In this document: positions 14,868 through 22,798 of the stretch, piece after piece
Layout of the letters: each line of letters begins with the position of its first letter
Position numbering within the stretch: the first letter of the stretch is position 1
Origin: DASWHF01 sp036393295
GTDB lineage: Bacteria; Pseudomonadota; Gammaproteobacteria; Acidiferrobacterales; UBA6901
Length of the DNA: 23,872 bases
Assembly (NCBI GenBank): GCA_036393295.1
Contig: DASWHF010000041.1
Coordinates: 1-23,872 of the forward strand
Reading direction: 5' to 3'
Made by a program: the position numbers and the translations under genes
Notes under the pieces: generated by a model
The model's input: only the letters and a program-made list of their open reading frames with translations
The model's database searches: none
Told to the model about the DNA's origin: nothing

Positions 14868-15713
14868 TTACTTCTTTCGCCGCAACACGGTTTCGATCAG
14901 GCGCAGGAAGCCCGCCTCGTCCTGGACCGTCGCCAGCTCTTCGGTGGTGACGGTGTAGCCGTGCTCGGCGGCGATCGCCCGGTAGCGCGGGATGCGGGAA
15001 CGGAACAGCCGCGGGAACATCCAGCGCACGAAGTCGTCCGGCTCGATGAGCGCGACATAGGGCAGGTCGCGTTCCTTCAAATAGGCGTCGAGCTGCTCGT
15101 CGAGGAAGGCCTCGCGGTAGTAAAGCGGCTTCGGGTCCTCCTCGGCGCGCTTGATCAGCTCCTGCTCGTCGTGCCCGGTGGCCTGGATGTACAGGATCAG
15201 CGTGTGGTCCGCGAGGACGTGCAGCACCTCGGGGTCGTCGAGCTCGCAGACGCTGCCACCGGCGTCGTTGACGAAGTGCCGGTAGCCGTAGATCTCTCTG
15301 CTCTTCCGGATGAACTCCGGGACGTCGCGCATGGCGGCGATCTCGGCCTCGCGGTGCAGGGCCTGGCGGTGCTTGAACTCGGCGAGCCCGAGGCCCCCGC
15401 GCTCGGGATTGCCGAGCTTGCCGAGGAAGCTCGACACCGGCTTGAGGTTGTCGACCGTGATGTTGTTGCGGATGTAGATCGAGTCGGAGCGCAGCAGCTC
15501 GCGCAGGAACGGCACCTGCATGGCCTGCTGCTTGATGTTGTCCAGGATCGGCTCGTCCAGGTAGCGCGTGCCGATGCGGTAGTCCCCGGAATAATGGAAC
15601 CAGTGGTGCCGGCGCAGCCGGTCGGCCAGCACCGTCTTGCCGACCCCGGACATGCCGAGCAGGGTGATGCACTTGTTGTCCCAGGCCCGAAATTCGTCTA
15701 CCGAGAGTTTCAC
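14868..15713 (-). CDS. P-loop ATPase/kinase-like protein
   Basis: 281 aa, GTG start. The Walker A motif GMSGVGKT (residues 20-27) follows a short beta strand (KCITLLG). The SGDYRIGTRYLDEPILDNI stretch, the long middle part with AEFKHRQALHREAEIAAM and the TLILYIQATGHDEQELIKR strand suggest a nucleoside-kinase-like P-loop domain. It resembles uncharacterised proteins annotated only as ATPase; no symbol or substrate can be given. It is divergent from the cysteine-cluster gene and in line with the MetA-like gene but separated from it by 213 nt and a fold-back repeat. Confidence 0.72.
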   Translation of the reverse strand: MKLSVDEFRAWDNKCITLLGMSGVGKTVLADRLRRHHWFHYSGDYRIGTRYLDEPILDNIKQQAMQVPFLRELLRSDSIYIRNNITVDNLKPVSSFLGKLGNPERGGLGLAEFKHRQALHREAEIAAMRDVPEFIRKSREIYGYRHFVNDAGGSVCELDDPEVLHVLADHTLILYIQATGHDEQELIKRAEEDPKPLYYREAFLDEQLDAYLKERDLPYVALIEPDDFVRWMFPRLFRSRIPRYRAIAAEHGYTVTTEELATVQDEAGFLRLIETVLRRKK

Positions 15714-15811
15714 CGTGCCGCCCCGCTCGTTGTGAAAGGCTATTTTATTCGACTGCCGGGAAAATGCGACTGGTGGCGGGCCGCCGGCTCGTCTTAACGC
15801 CGGGGGCTGGG

Positions 15812-15817
15812 TATAAT
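15812..15817 (+). promoter_or_regulatory. -10 element upstream of the cysteine-cluster gene
   Basis: A perfect TATAAT lies 51 nt before the ATG at 15869, in the region divergent from the P-loop gene. The -35 region is poor (no TTGACA-like hexamer at 16-18 nt). The AT island in a GC-rich setting supports a real promoter. Confidence 0.45.
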
Positions 15818-15868
15818 CCGGACCTCGCGAACCCGGACGCCACCCTCAACCAACCCAGTCGAGCCGCC

Positions 15869-16303
15869 ATGACCACCGTCATCCCCATCAAGCCCGTCGG
15901 CAAGGTGAAGATCACCCCCGAGAACAAGTGCGGATTCTGCACCAACTCCACCTGTTGCACCTACCTGACCCAGCAGATCGACACCCCGCGATCGATCGAG
16001 GATTTCGACTCGCTGCTGTGGCAGCTGGCCCACCATAATACCCAGGTGTACAAGGACGAGGACGGCTGGTTCCTGCTGGTCAACAACCGCTGCGGCTTCC
16101 TCGAGCCGGACGGCCGCTGCGGCATCTACGAAACCCGCCCGCAGGTGTGCCGCGATCACTCCAACGACGACTGCGAGTTCGACGGTCCGGCCGGGGCCGA
16201 CGACTTCGAGCTGTTCTTCCCCGACTACCCGTCGATGCTCAAGTACTGCCGCAAGCGCTTCAAGAACTGGGACCGGCGGTTTGCCGCCAAGAAGGCGAAA
16301 TAG
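15869..16303 (+). CDS. YkgJ-family cysteine cluster protein
   Basis: 144 aa from the ATG at 15869; the frame is open upstream but runs through the promoter. It has the cysteine pattern of the zinc- or iron-chelating YkgJ/CxxCxxCC family: Cys21, Cys24, Cys29 and Cys30 (CGFCTNSTCC), Cys75, Cys84 (GRCGIYETRP), Cys94 and Cys102. GRCGIYETRPQVCR is the family hallmark. The protein is cytosolic, with no signal. Members are thought to bind a metal; a reaction is not established. It converges on the alpha-E gene with a short GC hairpin between them. Confidence 0.85.
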   Translation: MTTVIPIKPVGKVKITPENKCGFCTNSTCCTYLTQQIDTPRSIEDFDSLLWQLAHHNTQVYKDEDGWFLLVNNRCGFLEPDGRCGIYETRPQVCRDHSNDDCEFDGPAGADDFELFFPDYPSMLKYCRKRFKNWDRRFAAKKAK

Positions 16304-16314
16304 CCGGGGTCCCG

Positions 16315-16332
16315 CCCGGCCTCCGGGCCGGG
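16315..16332. terminator. Short GC hairpin between convergent genes
   Basis: CCCGGCC (16315-16321) pairs with GGCCGGG (16326-16332) over a 4-nt loop. It lies in the 36-nt gap between the stop codons of the YkgJ-like gene (plus) and the alpha-E gene (minus). There is no T-run, so any terminator function is weak or factor-aided. Confidence 0.35.
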
Positions 16333-16339
16333 TCCCGCT

Positions 16340-17299
16340 TCAGCCCGCCGCCCGTACCGCGCGCGCCGGACGCGGTTCGACGACGAAATAGGTCGCGTCG
16401 ATCTGCGCCGCCAGGTCGATCATTGCCAGCTCCAGTCCGTCAATGAACCGGTGCAGCGCCTCCTGCTCGAGCGCGTCGAAGTCGGCGTTCTGCACCGCGC
16501 CTTTGGTCTGCTCGATGATCGCCAGCGCCGGCTCGCTGCGCGGCAGGTGCTGCAGCGACTCCTCGACCTCGCACAGGCAGTGGTAGAAGGCGCGCGGGAA
16601 CTCGCGGTTGGCCACCAGGAATTTCAGCACCTGCGGACGCCGCACCCGGGTCTGCATGTGGCGCCGGTACATCTGGTAGGCGGACATCGATTTCAGCACG
16701 CTCATCCACTGGATGTTCTCGAACGGCGTCAGCTCGGCCTGGTGCGGCAGCAGGCTGGCCGAGCGCACGTCTATGATGCGGATCGACATGTCGGCGCGTT
16801 CCAGGTTGCGGCCGATACGCAGGAAATCGTAGGTCGCATCGTGGCTCATGGTGCCGGCGAGCATGCCGGTGATCTGCTGGGCGCCGGCGATGATGCGCTT
16901 GAGATAGTCGTAGCGGCCGCGCTGCGACAACCCGCTGTTCAGGTTGCCCTTGGCGTACAGGTATAGGTCGTTGACATACTCCCAGACCTCGCGTTGCGCC
17001 ACGTCGCGCACGATGCGCGCGTTCTCGCGGGCCATGAGCAGGGCGGACAGGATCGAGCTCGGGTTGCCGGTGTCGGCGATGAGGAACCGCACCACGCTGC
17101 GCTCATCGCATTCCTTGTACGACTGCCGGTAGAGGTCCTCGCTGCCGGTGATGATGACCAGCGGCTCCCAGCCGGGCGACATGCCCTTTGGCGTGTCCAG
17201 CACCAGGTTGGCGTTGACGCTGACCAGGCGCGCGGTGTTCTCGGCGCGCTCGATGTAGCGCGCCAGCCAGTAGACGGAATTGGCGACCCGTGACAACAT
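16340..17299 (-). CDS. Alpha-E domain protein (DUF403)
   Basis: 319 aa, all helical. The N-terminus MLSRVANSVYWLARYIERAENTARL is the unmistakable opening of alpha-E proteins. ARENARIVRD, the REVWEYVNDLY helix, FLRIGRNLERADM and YRRHMQTRVRRPQVLKFLV are further family blocks. The gene starts 3 nt after the ATP-grasp stop, so the two are one transcription unit. Alpha-E genes occur almost always with circularly permuted ATP-grasp enzymes in clusters predicted to make and transfer a small peptide. The protein may be a partner or scaffold for the ligase; its biochemical role is not established. Confidence 0.93.
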   Translation of the reverse strand: MLSRVANSVYWLARYIERAENTARLVSVNANLVLDTPKGMSPGWEPLVIITGSEDLYRQSYKECDERSVVRFLIADTGNPSSILSALLMARENARIVRDVAQREVWEYVNDLYLYAKGNLNSGLSQRGRYDYLKRIIAGAQQITGMLAGTMSHDATYDFLRIGRNLERADMSIRIIDVRSASLLPHQAELTPFENIQWMSVLKSMSAYQMYRRHMQTRVRRPQVLKFLVANREFPRAFYHCLCEVEESLQHLPRSEPALAIIEQTKGAVQNADFDALEQEALHRFIDGLELAMIDLAAQIDATYFVVEPRPARAVRAAG

Positions 17300-17302
17300 G
17301 GT

Positions 17303-18757
17303 TCAGATTCCTCCCGTGTCCACGATCCAGGTGTCCTTGCTGCCCCCGCCCTGCGAGGAGTTCACCACCAGCGAGCCCTTGCGCAGTGCGACGCGCGTGA
17401 GTCCGCCGGTGGTCGTCTCGATCCGTTCGCCGGAGAGAATGAAGGGCCGCAGATCGACGTGGCGCGGCTCGACGTGGTGATCGACGAGCGTCGGCGTGGT
17501 CGACAGCGACAGCGCCGGCTGGCCGATGTAGTTGCGGCCGTCCTTCTTCACCAGGCGCGCGAATTTCTCGCGCTCCTTCCTGGTGGCGTGCGGCCCGACC
17601 AGCATGCCGTAACCGCCCGACTCGTTGGCCGGCTTCACCACCAGCTTGTCGAGATTGGCGACGACGTGCTCGCGCTCGTCCTTGTGCAGGCACAAATAGG
17701 TCGGGACATTGGCGATGATCGGGTCCTGGTCGAGATAGTACTTGATCATCTTCGGCACAAAGGCATAGACGACCTTGTCGTCGGCGACCCCGGCGCCCGG
17801 CGCGTTGGCCAGCGCCACCTTGCCGGCCTTCCAGGCGCGCATCAAGCCGGGGCAGCCCAGCGCCGAGTCCGGGTTGAACACCTCCGGGTCGAGGAACAGG
17901 TCGTCGACCCGCCGGTAGACGACATCGACGCGCTGCGGCCCGCGGATGGTGCGCATGTAGACGCAGTCGTCGTCGCCCACCACCAGGTCGCCGCCCTGCA
18001 CCAGCTCGGCACCCATCTGCTGCGCCAGATAGGCGTGCTCGAAGTAGGCGGAGTTGTAGATGCCGGGCGTGAGCACGACCACCTCGGGGCTCTCGGACTT
18101 GCGCGGCGACAGCGAGGCGAGCATGTCGAACAGCTGCGACGGGTAATTGTCCACCGGCAGGATGTTCTGGTTCTCGAACAGCTCGGGGAACACGCGCTTC
18201 ATGACCAGCCGGTTCTCGAGCATGTAGGACACGCCCGACGGCACGCGCAGGTTGTCCTCCAGCACGTAGACCGTGCCGTCCCGGTCGCGCACCAGGTCGG
18301 AGCCGCAGATATGCGCCCAGATCCGAAGCGGCGGGTTTACGCCCACGCACTGCGGCCGGAAGTTCCGCGAGCCCTCCAGGACCTCGCGCGGGAACACCTT
18401 GTCCTGGACGATGCGCTGCTCGTGGTAGATGTCGTCGATGAAAAGATTCAGCGCGGTGACGCGCTGCTTGAGGCCGGCCTCGATGCGGTCCCATTCGTGC
18501 TTGGCGATGACACGCGGGATGATGTCGAACGGCCAGGCGCGGTCGATCGAGCCGCCTTCCTCGCTGTAGACGGTGAAGGTGACGCCCATCACGTGGATGG
18601 CGAGCTCGGCCGCCGACTTGCGCTCCTCCAGCTCGCGGTCCCGGAGCGCGGCGAGATACTTGCACAGCGCGCCGGCCGCGTCGCGCGGCTTGCCGGGGGC
18701 GCGGATCAGCTCGTCGAACAGCCCGTCGGTCTGGTAGTGTTTCCAGCGTATCGGCAT
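17303..18757 (-). CDS. Circularly permuted ATP-grasp ligase (DUF404/DUF407 type)
   Basis: 484 aa from the ATG at 18757 (MPIRWKHYQTDGLFDEL); a TTG at 18802 would add 15 unconserved residues. Blocks typical of the family are FDIIPRVI…EW…IEAGLKQR, ALNLFIDDIYHEQ, the nucleotide-binding stretch VLEDNLRVPSGVSYMLENR, LTPGIYNSAYFEHAYLAQQMG and the C-terminal VVKPANESGGYGMLVGP glycine loop with STTPT…RPFIL. This enzyme class is predicted to form peptide or amide bonds using ATP. It is co-transcribed with the alpha-E gene and divergent from the zinc peptidase, with Anbu nearby. Together these are the recognised gene neighbourhood of the Anbu-type proteasome homologue. The substrate is unknown. Confidence 0.93.
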   Translation of the reverse strand: MPIRWKHYQTDGLFDELIRAPGKPRDAAGALCKYLAALRDRELEERKSAAELAIHVMGVTFTVYSEEGGSIDRAWPFDIIPRVIAKHEWDRIEAGLKQRVTALNLFIDDIYHEQRIVQDKVFPREVLEGSRNFRPQCVGVNPPLRIWAHICGSDLVRDRDGTVYVLEDNLRVPSGVSYMLENRLVMKRVFPELFENQNILPVDNYPSQLFDMLASLSPRKSESPEVVVLTPGIYNSAYFEHAYLAQQMGAELVQGGDLVVGDDDCVYMRTIRGPQRVDVVYRRVDDLFLDPEVFNPDSALGCPGLMRAWKAGKVALANAPGAGVADDKVVYAFVPKMIKYYLDQDPIIANVPTYLCLHKDEREHVVANLDKLVVKPANESGGYGMLVGPHATRKEREKFARLVKKDGRNYIGQPALSLSTTPTLVDHHVEPRHVDLRPFILSGERIETTTGGLTRVALRKGSLVVNSSQGGGSKDTWIVDTGGI

Positions 18758-18877
18758 AGGGTTTCGTGTTGTTGTCGACGCCGCCGGAATGAGCGTGTCC
18801 AACGGCGCTGCGGGTGTTTACGGCGCGCGCCGCCACGTGTAGGGTCGATGGCGGCGCAGATGTTTGAAACTGAACGC

Positions 18878-18883
18878 ATTGTA
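18878..18883 (-). promoter_or_regulatory. Possible -10 for the ATP-grasp/alpha-E unit
   Basis: On the minus strand TACAAT stands about 120 nt before the ATG at 18757, in the divergent region shared with the peptidase gene. No convincing -35 is seen. Confidence 0.3.
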
Positions 18884-18999
18884 CCAGAACGGCGCCGCGC
18901 CGTCTGTGCCGCCGCGGGCGCGGATTGACAAGCAGGCCGGCGTCCTGCGAAGGTGGGGTCAGGCGCCGACGCTGACCTGGCGCGCATCACGGACGCGAC

Positions 19000-20121
19000 A
19001 TGAGAACCTTTCGCTGCTTTTGCGGGAACACCGTGCATTTCGAGAACACCCAGTGCCTGGTCTGCGGCCGGCGCCTGGGCTTCCTGCCGGACGTCGGCGT
19101 GCTGACCGCGCTCGACGTCGCGGGCGACGGCCGCTGGCGCGCGCTCGCGCCCGAGGCGGCCGGCGGCTATTACCGCATGTGCAACAACTACGTGTACGAG
19201 CGGGTGTGCAACTGGGTGGTGCACAGCGAGGACGAGCAGGTTTTCTGCCTGGCGTGCCGCCTCAACGAGGTGATACCCAATCTCGACGACGCCAAGAACC
19301 GCGTGCACTGGCAGCGCATCGAGCGCGCCAAGCGCCGGCTGCTGTACACCTTGTACCTGCTCGGCCTGCCGGTCGTGGGGCGGGATCGCGATCCGGAACA
19401 CGGCCTGGCCTTCCAGTTCCTGGAGAGCGCGCCGCCGGGGGCCGAGTTCGCCGACGGCTTTGGGCACCACCACGTCATTACCGGCCACCGCCACGGCCTC
19501 ATCACCATCAACGTCGCCGAGGCCGACCCGAGCGCGCGCGAGGAGATGCGCGAGCGCATGCAGGAGCAGTATCGCACCCTGCTCGGGCATTTCCGTCACG
19601 AGATCGGTCATTACTATTGGCAGCTGCTGATCGCGCCGGGCGCCTGGCTGGAGCGCTTCCGCGGCCTGTTCGGCGACGAGCGCTCGGATTACGACGCCGC
19701 CTTGCAGCGCCACTACGGCCAGGGCGCGCCCGCCGACTGGCAGCAGGGTTATATCAGTGCCTACGCGAGCGCCCATCCCTGGGAGGACTGGGCCGAGACC
19801 TGGGCGCATTACCTGCACATGGTCGATGCCCTGGAGACCGCCGAGGATCTGGGCTTCGCCGTCGGCGGCCACGCGGTGCGCGCCTTCAGCCTCGGGCGCG
19901 ACGCCGGCACGCAGCGCGCCGCGGCCGTCTACCCGCCGGTCAGCGAGTTCGACGCGCTGTTGGGGGACTGGATCCAGCTGACCATCGCCCTGAACGCCTT
20001 GAACCGCAGCATGGGCCAGCCGGACGCCTACCCGTTCGCGCTGTCCGCGCGGGCCGGCGAGAAGCTGCGTTTCGTGCACGACGTGGTGGCGGATTACCGT
20101 AAGACCGCAGTTGGCGCCTGA
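19000..20121 (+). CDS. Zinc-ribbon metallopeptidase, COG4307-type
   Basis: 373 aa. The N-terminal zinc ribbon has Cys6, Cys8, Cys19 and Cys22; a second Cys set (Cys61, Cys70, Cys83, Cys86) follows. The peptidase motif His200-Glu201-x-x-His204 (FRHEIGHYYW) and the downstream Glu266 in EDWAETWAHYLHM give a gluzincin-like metal site. FEQFLESAPP-like and GHRHGLITINVAEAD stretches match the putative zinc-binding metallopeptidase family. It is cytoplasmic, with no signal. It is divergent from the ATP-grasp/alpha-E unit and convergent with Anbu, so it probably belongs to the same system, perhaps trimming or removing a peptide made by the ligase. That role is inference. Confidence 0.88.
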   Translation: MRTFRCFCGNTVHFENTQCLVCGRRLGFLPDVGVLTALDVAGDGRWRALAPEAAGGYYRMCNNYVYERVCNWVVHSEDEQVFCLACRLNEVIPNLDDAKNRVHWQRIERAKRRLLYTLYLLGLPVVGRDRDPEHGLAFQFLESAPPGAEFADGFGHHHVITGHRHGLITINVAEADPSAREEMRERMQEQYRTLLGHFRHEIGHYYWQLLIAPGAWLERFRGLFGDERSDYDAALQRHYGQGAPADWQQGYISAYASAHPWEDWAETWAHYLHMVDALETAEDLGFAVGGHAVRAFSLGRDAGTQRAAAVYPPVSEFDALLGDWIQLTIALNALNRSMGQPDAYPFALSARAGEKLRFVHDVVADYRKTAVGA

Positions 20122-20124
20122 GCA

Positions 20125-20225
20125 GTCGTTGCGAGGGCGCGAAGCGCCCGTGGCAACCTCCGTGAACGCCCTGAGCCTCCAAACGGAGATTGCCGCGGCC
20201 CGCTTACGCGGGCCTCGCAATGACG
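20125..20225. repeat. Head-to-head pair of GTCATTGCGAGG-type repeats
   Basis: A degenerate copy (20125-20161, GTCGTTGCGAG…GGCAACCTCC) faces an inverted full copy (20185-20225, GGAGATTGCC…TCGCAATGACG). Each copy also has its own internal hairpin (GGGCGC/GCGCCC and GGCCCGC/GCGGGCC). The pair fills the gap between the convergent peptidase and Anbu genes, like a BIME, and may act as a bidirectional terminator. The full copy matches 22799-22839 inverted at 40 of 41 positions. Confidence 0.75.
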
Positions 20226-20255
20226 CGAGGTGTTATTGGTTGCGCTGCGCCCGAA

Positions 20256-21008
20256 CTAACCCTCGCCCGGCGGTTCGTTGCTCTCCCACTCGAAACGCGG
20301 CAACCGCTCGAAGGCGCGGCGTATGCCCTCGTTCCAGCGCTTCTGCAGCGCCGTGTACAGCGGGGTGCCGTACTTGAGGCTGATGCGCTGATCGAGCGCG
20401 TAGCGGCTCCGGCGGTAGATCGCGAGCTCGAGCGGCGGGCCGACCGAGATGTTGGAGCGCATGGTCGAGTCCAACGACACCAGCGCGCAGCGCGCCGCGT
20501 CCTCCAGGCGGGTGTCGGGGCGTATCACCCGGTCGAGGATCGGTTTGCCGTACTTGGTCTCGCCAATCTGCAGGTAGGGCGTCTCCTCGGAGGCGGTGAT
20601 GTAGTTGCCCTGCGGATAGATCAAGTAGATCTTCGGCGCGCGCTCGCCGATCTGGCCGCCGAGGATGAAGCTTGCCTCGGTGTTGATCTTGCCGCGCTCG
20701 GCGGCCTCGCGGTGCTCGCGCTGGACCTTCTGGCTCAGGTGGCCGATGTAATGCGCGGCGTCGAACAGGTACTTGAAGGTCTTGAGGTTCTCCGGCTTGT
20801 CCTCGTCGATGTCGCGCTGGATCGCGTTCAACACCGCCTGCGAGGTCGCGAGATTGCCGGCGCTCAACAGCACGTACAGGCGCTCGCCCGGCTCGGCGAA
20901 GGTATGCATCTTGCTGAAGGTGCTGACGTAGTCGACGCCGGCGCTGGTGCGCGAGTCGGACGCGAACACCAGGCCGTCGTTGACCTTGATGGCGAGGCAA
21001 TAAGTCAT
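20256..21008 (-). CDS. Anbu, proteasome-type threonine hydrolase (HslV/20S relative)
   Basis: 250 aa, the normal length of Anbu proteins. After removal of Met the chain begins with Thr (MTYCLAIKVNDG), the catalytic N-terminal nucleophile of the family. With Thr as residue 1, Asp17 (SDSRTSAG) and Lys32 (TFSKMH) correspond to Asp17/Lys33 of proteasome beta subunits. LLSAGNLATSQAV, SFILGGQIG, YLIYPQGNYI and CALVSLDSTMRSNISVGPPLEL are Anbu hallmarks. It assembles into open helical rings in studied species and occurs with ATP-grasp and alpha-E genes, as here. It starts 35 nt after yrfG on the same strand, and a TATAAT lies only 8 nt before its ATG. Proteolytic substrates are unknown. Confidence 0.95.
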   Translation of the reverse strand: MTYCLAIKVNDGLVFASDSRTSAGVDYVSTFSKMHTFAEPGERLYVLLSAGNLATSQAVLNAIQRDIDEDKPENLKTFKYLFDAAHYIGHLSQKVQREHREAAERGKINTEASFILGGQIGERAPKIYLIYPQGNYITASEETPYLQIGETKYGKPILDRVIRPDTRLEDAARCALVSLDSTMRSNISVGPPLELAIYRRSRYALDQRISLKYGTPLYTALQKRWNEGIRRAFERLPRFEWESNEPPGEG

Positions 21009-21016
21009 CGGGCGGG

Positions 21017-21022
21017 ATTATA
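21017..21022 (-). promoter_or_regulatory. TATAAT just upstream of the Anbu start
   Basis: On the minus strand TATAAT ends 8 nt before the ATG at 21008. If used, transcription would begin at or next to the start codon, giving a leaderless or near-leaderless mRNA. The -35 (GAGCGG at 17 nt) is poor, so read-through from yrfG may dominate. Confidence 0.3.
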
Positions 21023-21043
21023 CATTGCGGTCCGCGGCGCCGC

Positions 21044-21694
21044 TCACGGCATGATCTCGCGGAAGCTGCCGATCGCCGGGAACTCACCGGGATCCTTCTC
21101 CGGCCCCTGCGAGTCCGGACGGCGCACGGCCAACAGGCGGGCGATGCCGTAGCCGCGCGCGGCGCGCAGTACCGGCAGGCTGTCGTCGATGAGCAGCGTG
21201 CTCGCGCGCTCGAACGGCATCCGGCGCTGCATCCGCTGCCAGAAGTCCGGGTGCTCCTTCGGCAGGCCGAGGTCGTGCGAGCAGACCACCGCGTCGAAAT
21301 GGTCGCGCAGGCGCGTGCGGCGGAACTTGAGCTCCAGGCTCTTGCCGTGGGCGTTGGTCACCAGCGCGACGTACTTGCGGTGGTCGCGCAGGGCGGCGAG
21401 GAAGTCCAGCACGTGCGGATGCACGGCGATCAGGTGGTCGACCTCCTGCTTGAGCAGGGCGATGTCGAGGCCCAGCTCGCGCGTCCAGTAATCCACGCAG
21501 TACCAGTCGAGCGTGCCCTCGGCCTTCTGGAAGCGCGGAAACAGCTCCGCCCGGGCCGCCGCGAGGTCGAGGCCGTGCTTCTCGGCATAGCGACGCGGCA
21601 CATGCTCGCGCCAGAAGTGGTTGTCGTAGTGCAGGTCCAGCAGGGTGCCGTCCATGTCCAGCAGGACGGTGTCGATGTCGTTCCAGGAGACCAT
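21044..21694 (-). CDS. yrfG: GMP/IMP nucleotidase (HAD family)
   Basis: 216 aa from the ATG at 21694; the frame is open 20 codons further without support. Opening MVSWNDIDTVLLDMDGTLLDLHYDNHFWRE closely parallels E. coli YrfG (…DVDTVLLDMDGTLLDLAFDNYFWQ). HAD motif I is Asp13/Asp15, motif II is the LVTNAH threonine, motif III is the lysine of GLPKEHPDFW, and motif IV is LLIDDSLPVL. LDWYCVDYWTRELGLDI is also shared with YrfG. It dephosphorylates purine mononucleotides in the cytoplasm. Anbu follows 35 nt downstream; a functional link is not known. Confidence 0.88.
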   Translation of the reverse strand: MVSWNDIDTVLLDMDGTLLDLHYDNHFWREHVPRRYAEKHGLDLAAARAELFPRFQKAEGTLDWYCVDYWTRELGLDIALLKQEVDHLIAVHPHVLDFLAALRDHRKYVALVTNAHGKSLELKFRRTRLRDHFDAVVCSHDLGLPKEHPDFWQRMQRRMPFERASTLLIDDSLPVLRAARGYGIARLLAVRRPDSQGPEKDPGEFPAIGSFREIMP

Positions 21695-21792
21695 GTTTTG
21701 CCGCGCAGTTCGGTTAAAATGATCGCCGCCGCCCGCTGCCGGGCGGCCAACCACCGGTTTCCGGCCCGGACGGGGCCGGCGGGAGCGATCGC

Positions 21793-22320
21793 GTGAACCT
21801 CTATCTACGCCTTTTGCGCGTGTTGTTCAAGCTGTTGACGGTGGCGCCGCGCGCGCTGCTCGATCCGGCGCGGCTGCGTTTCCGGGTCTGGCCGACCGAC
21901 TGCGACCTCAACCTGCACATGAACAACGGCCGCTACCTGACCTTCATGGACCTGGGGCGCGTTTACCTGCTCGGCCAGGCGCGCATGATCGGCACGCTGT
22001 GGCGCAAGCGCTGGACGCCGGTGCTGGGCGCCGCCGAGATCAATTTCATCCGCCCGCTCGATCCGTTCCAGGCCTTCGAGCTGGTGACGCGCGTTTTGAC
22101 CTGGGACGAGCGCTATTTCTACATCGAGCAGCGCTTCGAGTCGCGCGGCCGGCTGTGCGCGATCGGCATGGTCAAGGGCGTGTTTCTCGGGCGCGGCGAG
22201 CGTGTTGCCAGCCGGCAGTTGCTCGATGCGCTCGGCCTCGACCTCGAGGCGCCGCCGCTCCCGGAGGTCGTGCGGCACTGGAACGAGCTGACCAACCTCA
22301 AGAAGCAGAACCTGGCCTGA
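21793..22320 (+). CDS. Hotdog-fold acyl-CoA thioesterase (4HBT-like)
   Basis: 175 aa, GTG start with GGGAG about 8 nt upstream. A hydrophobic or basic N-terminal helix (MNLYLRLLRVLFKLL) is followed by the thioesterase core. TDCDLNLHMNNGRYLTFMDLGR carries the family's Asp and HMNNGRY signature, then INFIRPLDPFQAFEL and YFYIEQRFESRGRLCAIGMVKGVF form the central strands. It probably hydrolyses an acyl-CoA or related thioester near the membrane. The HIT gene starts 15 nt downstream, so the two are likely co-transcribed. Confidence 0.83.
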   Translation: MNLYLRLLRVLFKLLTVAPRALLDPARLRFRVWPTDCDLNLHMNNGRYLTFMDLGRVYLLGQARMIGTLWRKRWTPVLGAAEINFIRPLDPFQAFELVTRVLTWDERYFYIEQRFESRGRLCAIGMVKGVFLGRGERVASRQLLDALGLDLEAPPLPEVVRHWNELTNLKKQNLA

Positions 22321-22335
22321 CCGGAGACCGCGACC

Positions 22336-22752
22336 ATGAACGCCTGCCCCTTGTGCTCGCCCGACAACGAGACCGTGCTGTGGCAAGACGACCGGCTGCG
22401 GGTGATCCAGGTGCCGGACGCGGCCTACCCTGGATTCTGCCGGGTGATCCTCAATCGCCACGTGCGCGAGATGACCGATCTCGACGCCGGCGAGCGAGCG
22501 CACCTGATGGCGGCGGTGTTCGCGGTCGAGGCGGCGCTGCGCGCGCTGCTCGATCCCGGCAAGATCAACCTGGCGTCGCTCGGCAACCAGGTGCCGCATC
22601 TCCACTGGCACGTCATCCCGCGCTTCACCGACGACAGCCACTTCCCCGATCCGGTCTGGGCCCCGGCCCGGCGCGCCGGACGGGCGCGACCGGTGGACGC
22701 CGCGGCGTTGCGCCGGGCGATCGCCGAGCGGCTGGGAAAGGAACTCGAGTGA
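22336..22752 (+). CDS. HIT-family nucleotide hydrolase/transferase
   Basis: 138 aa, ATG with GGAG about 10 nt upstream. The histidine triad is HLHWHVIPRF (His88, His90, His92). An N-terminal CPLC pair (Cys4, Cys7), GFCRVILNRHVREMTDL and KINLASLGNQVPHLHWH are typical of bacterial HIT proteins acting on AMP-linked substrates. The C-terminal RRAGRARPVDAAALRRAIAERL tail is ordinary. Specific substrate not deducible. Confidence 0.9.
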   Translation: MNACPLCSPDNETVLWQDDRLRVIQVPDAAYPGFCRVILNRHVREMTDLDAGERAHLMAAVFAVEAALRALLDPGKINLASLGNQVPHLHWHVIPRFTDDSHFPDPVWAPARRAGRARPVDAAALRRAIAERLGKELE

Positions 22753-22798
22753 GCGGCTTCGTCATCGCGCGATCCGCCGCAGGCGGGCCGCGGGGAAC

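Noticed and set aside
13560..14870. SAM riboswitch or MetJ box controlling the MetA-type gene
   Set aside because: Upstream of 14654 I find neither tandem AGACGTCT-like boxes nor a SAM-riboswitch-like fold; only the fold-back repeat is present.
18925..18930. TTGACA as a -35 for the zinc peptidase gene
   Set aside because: No -10-like hexamer at 15-19 nt downstream.
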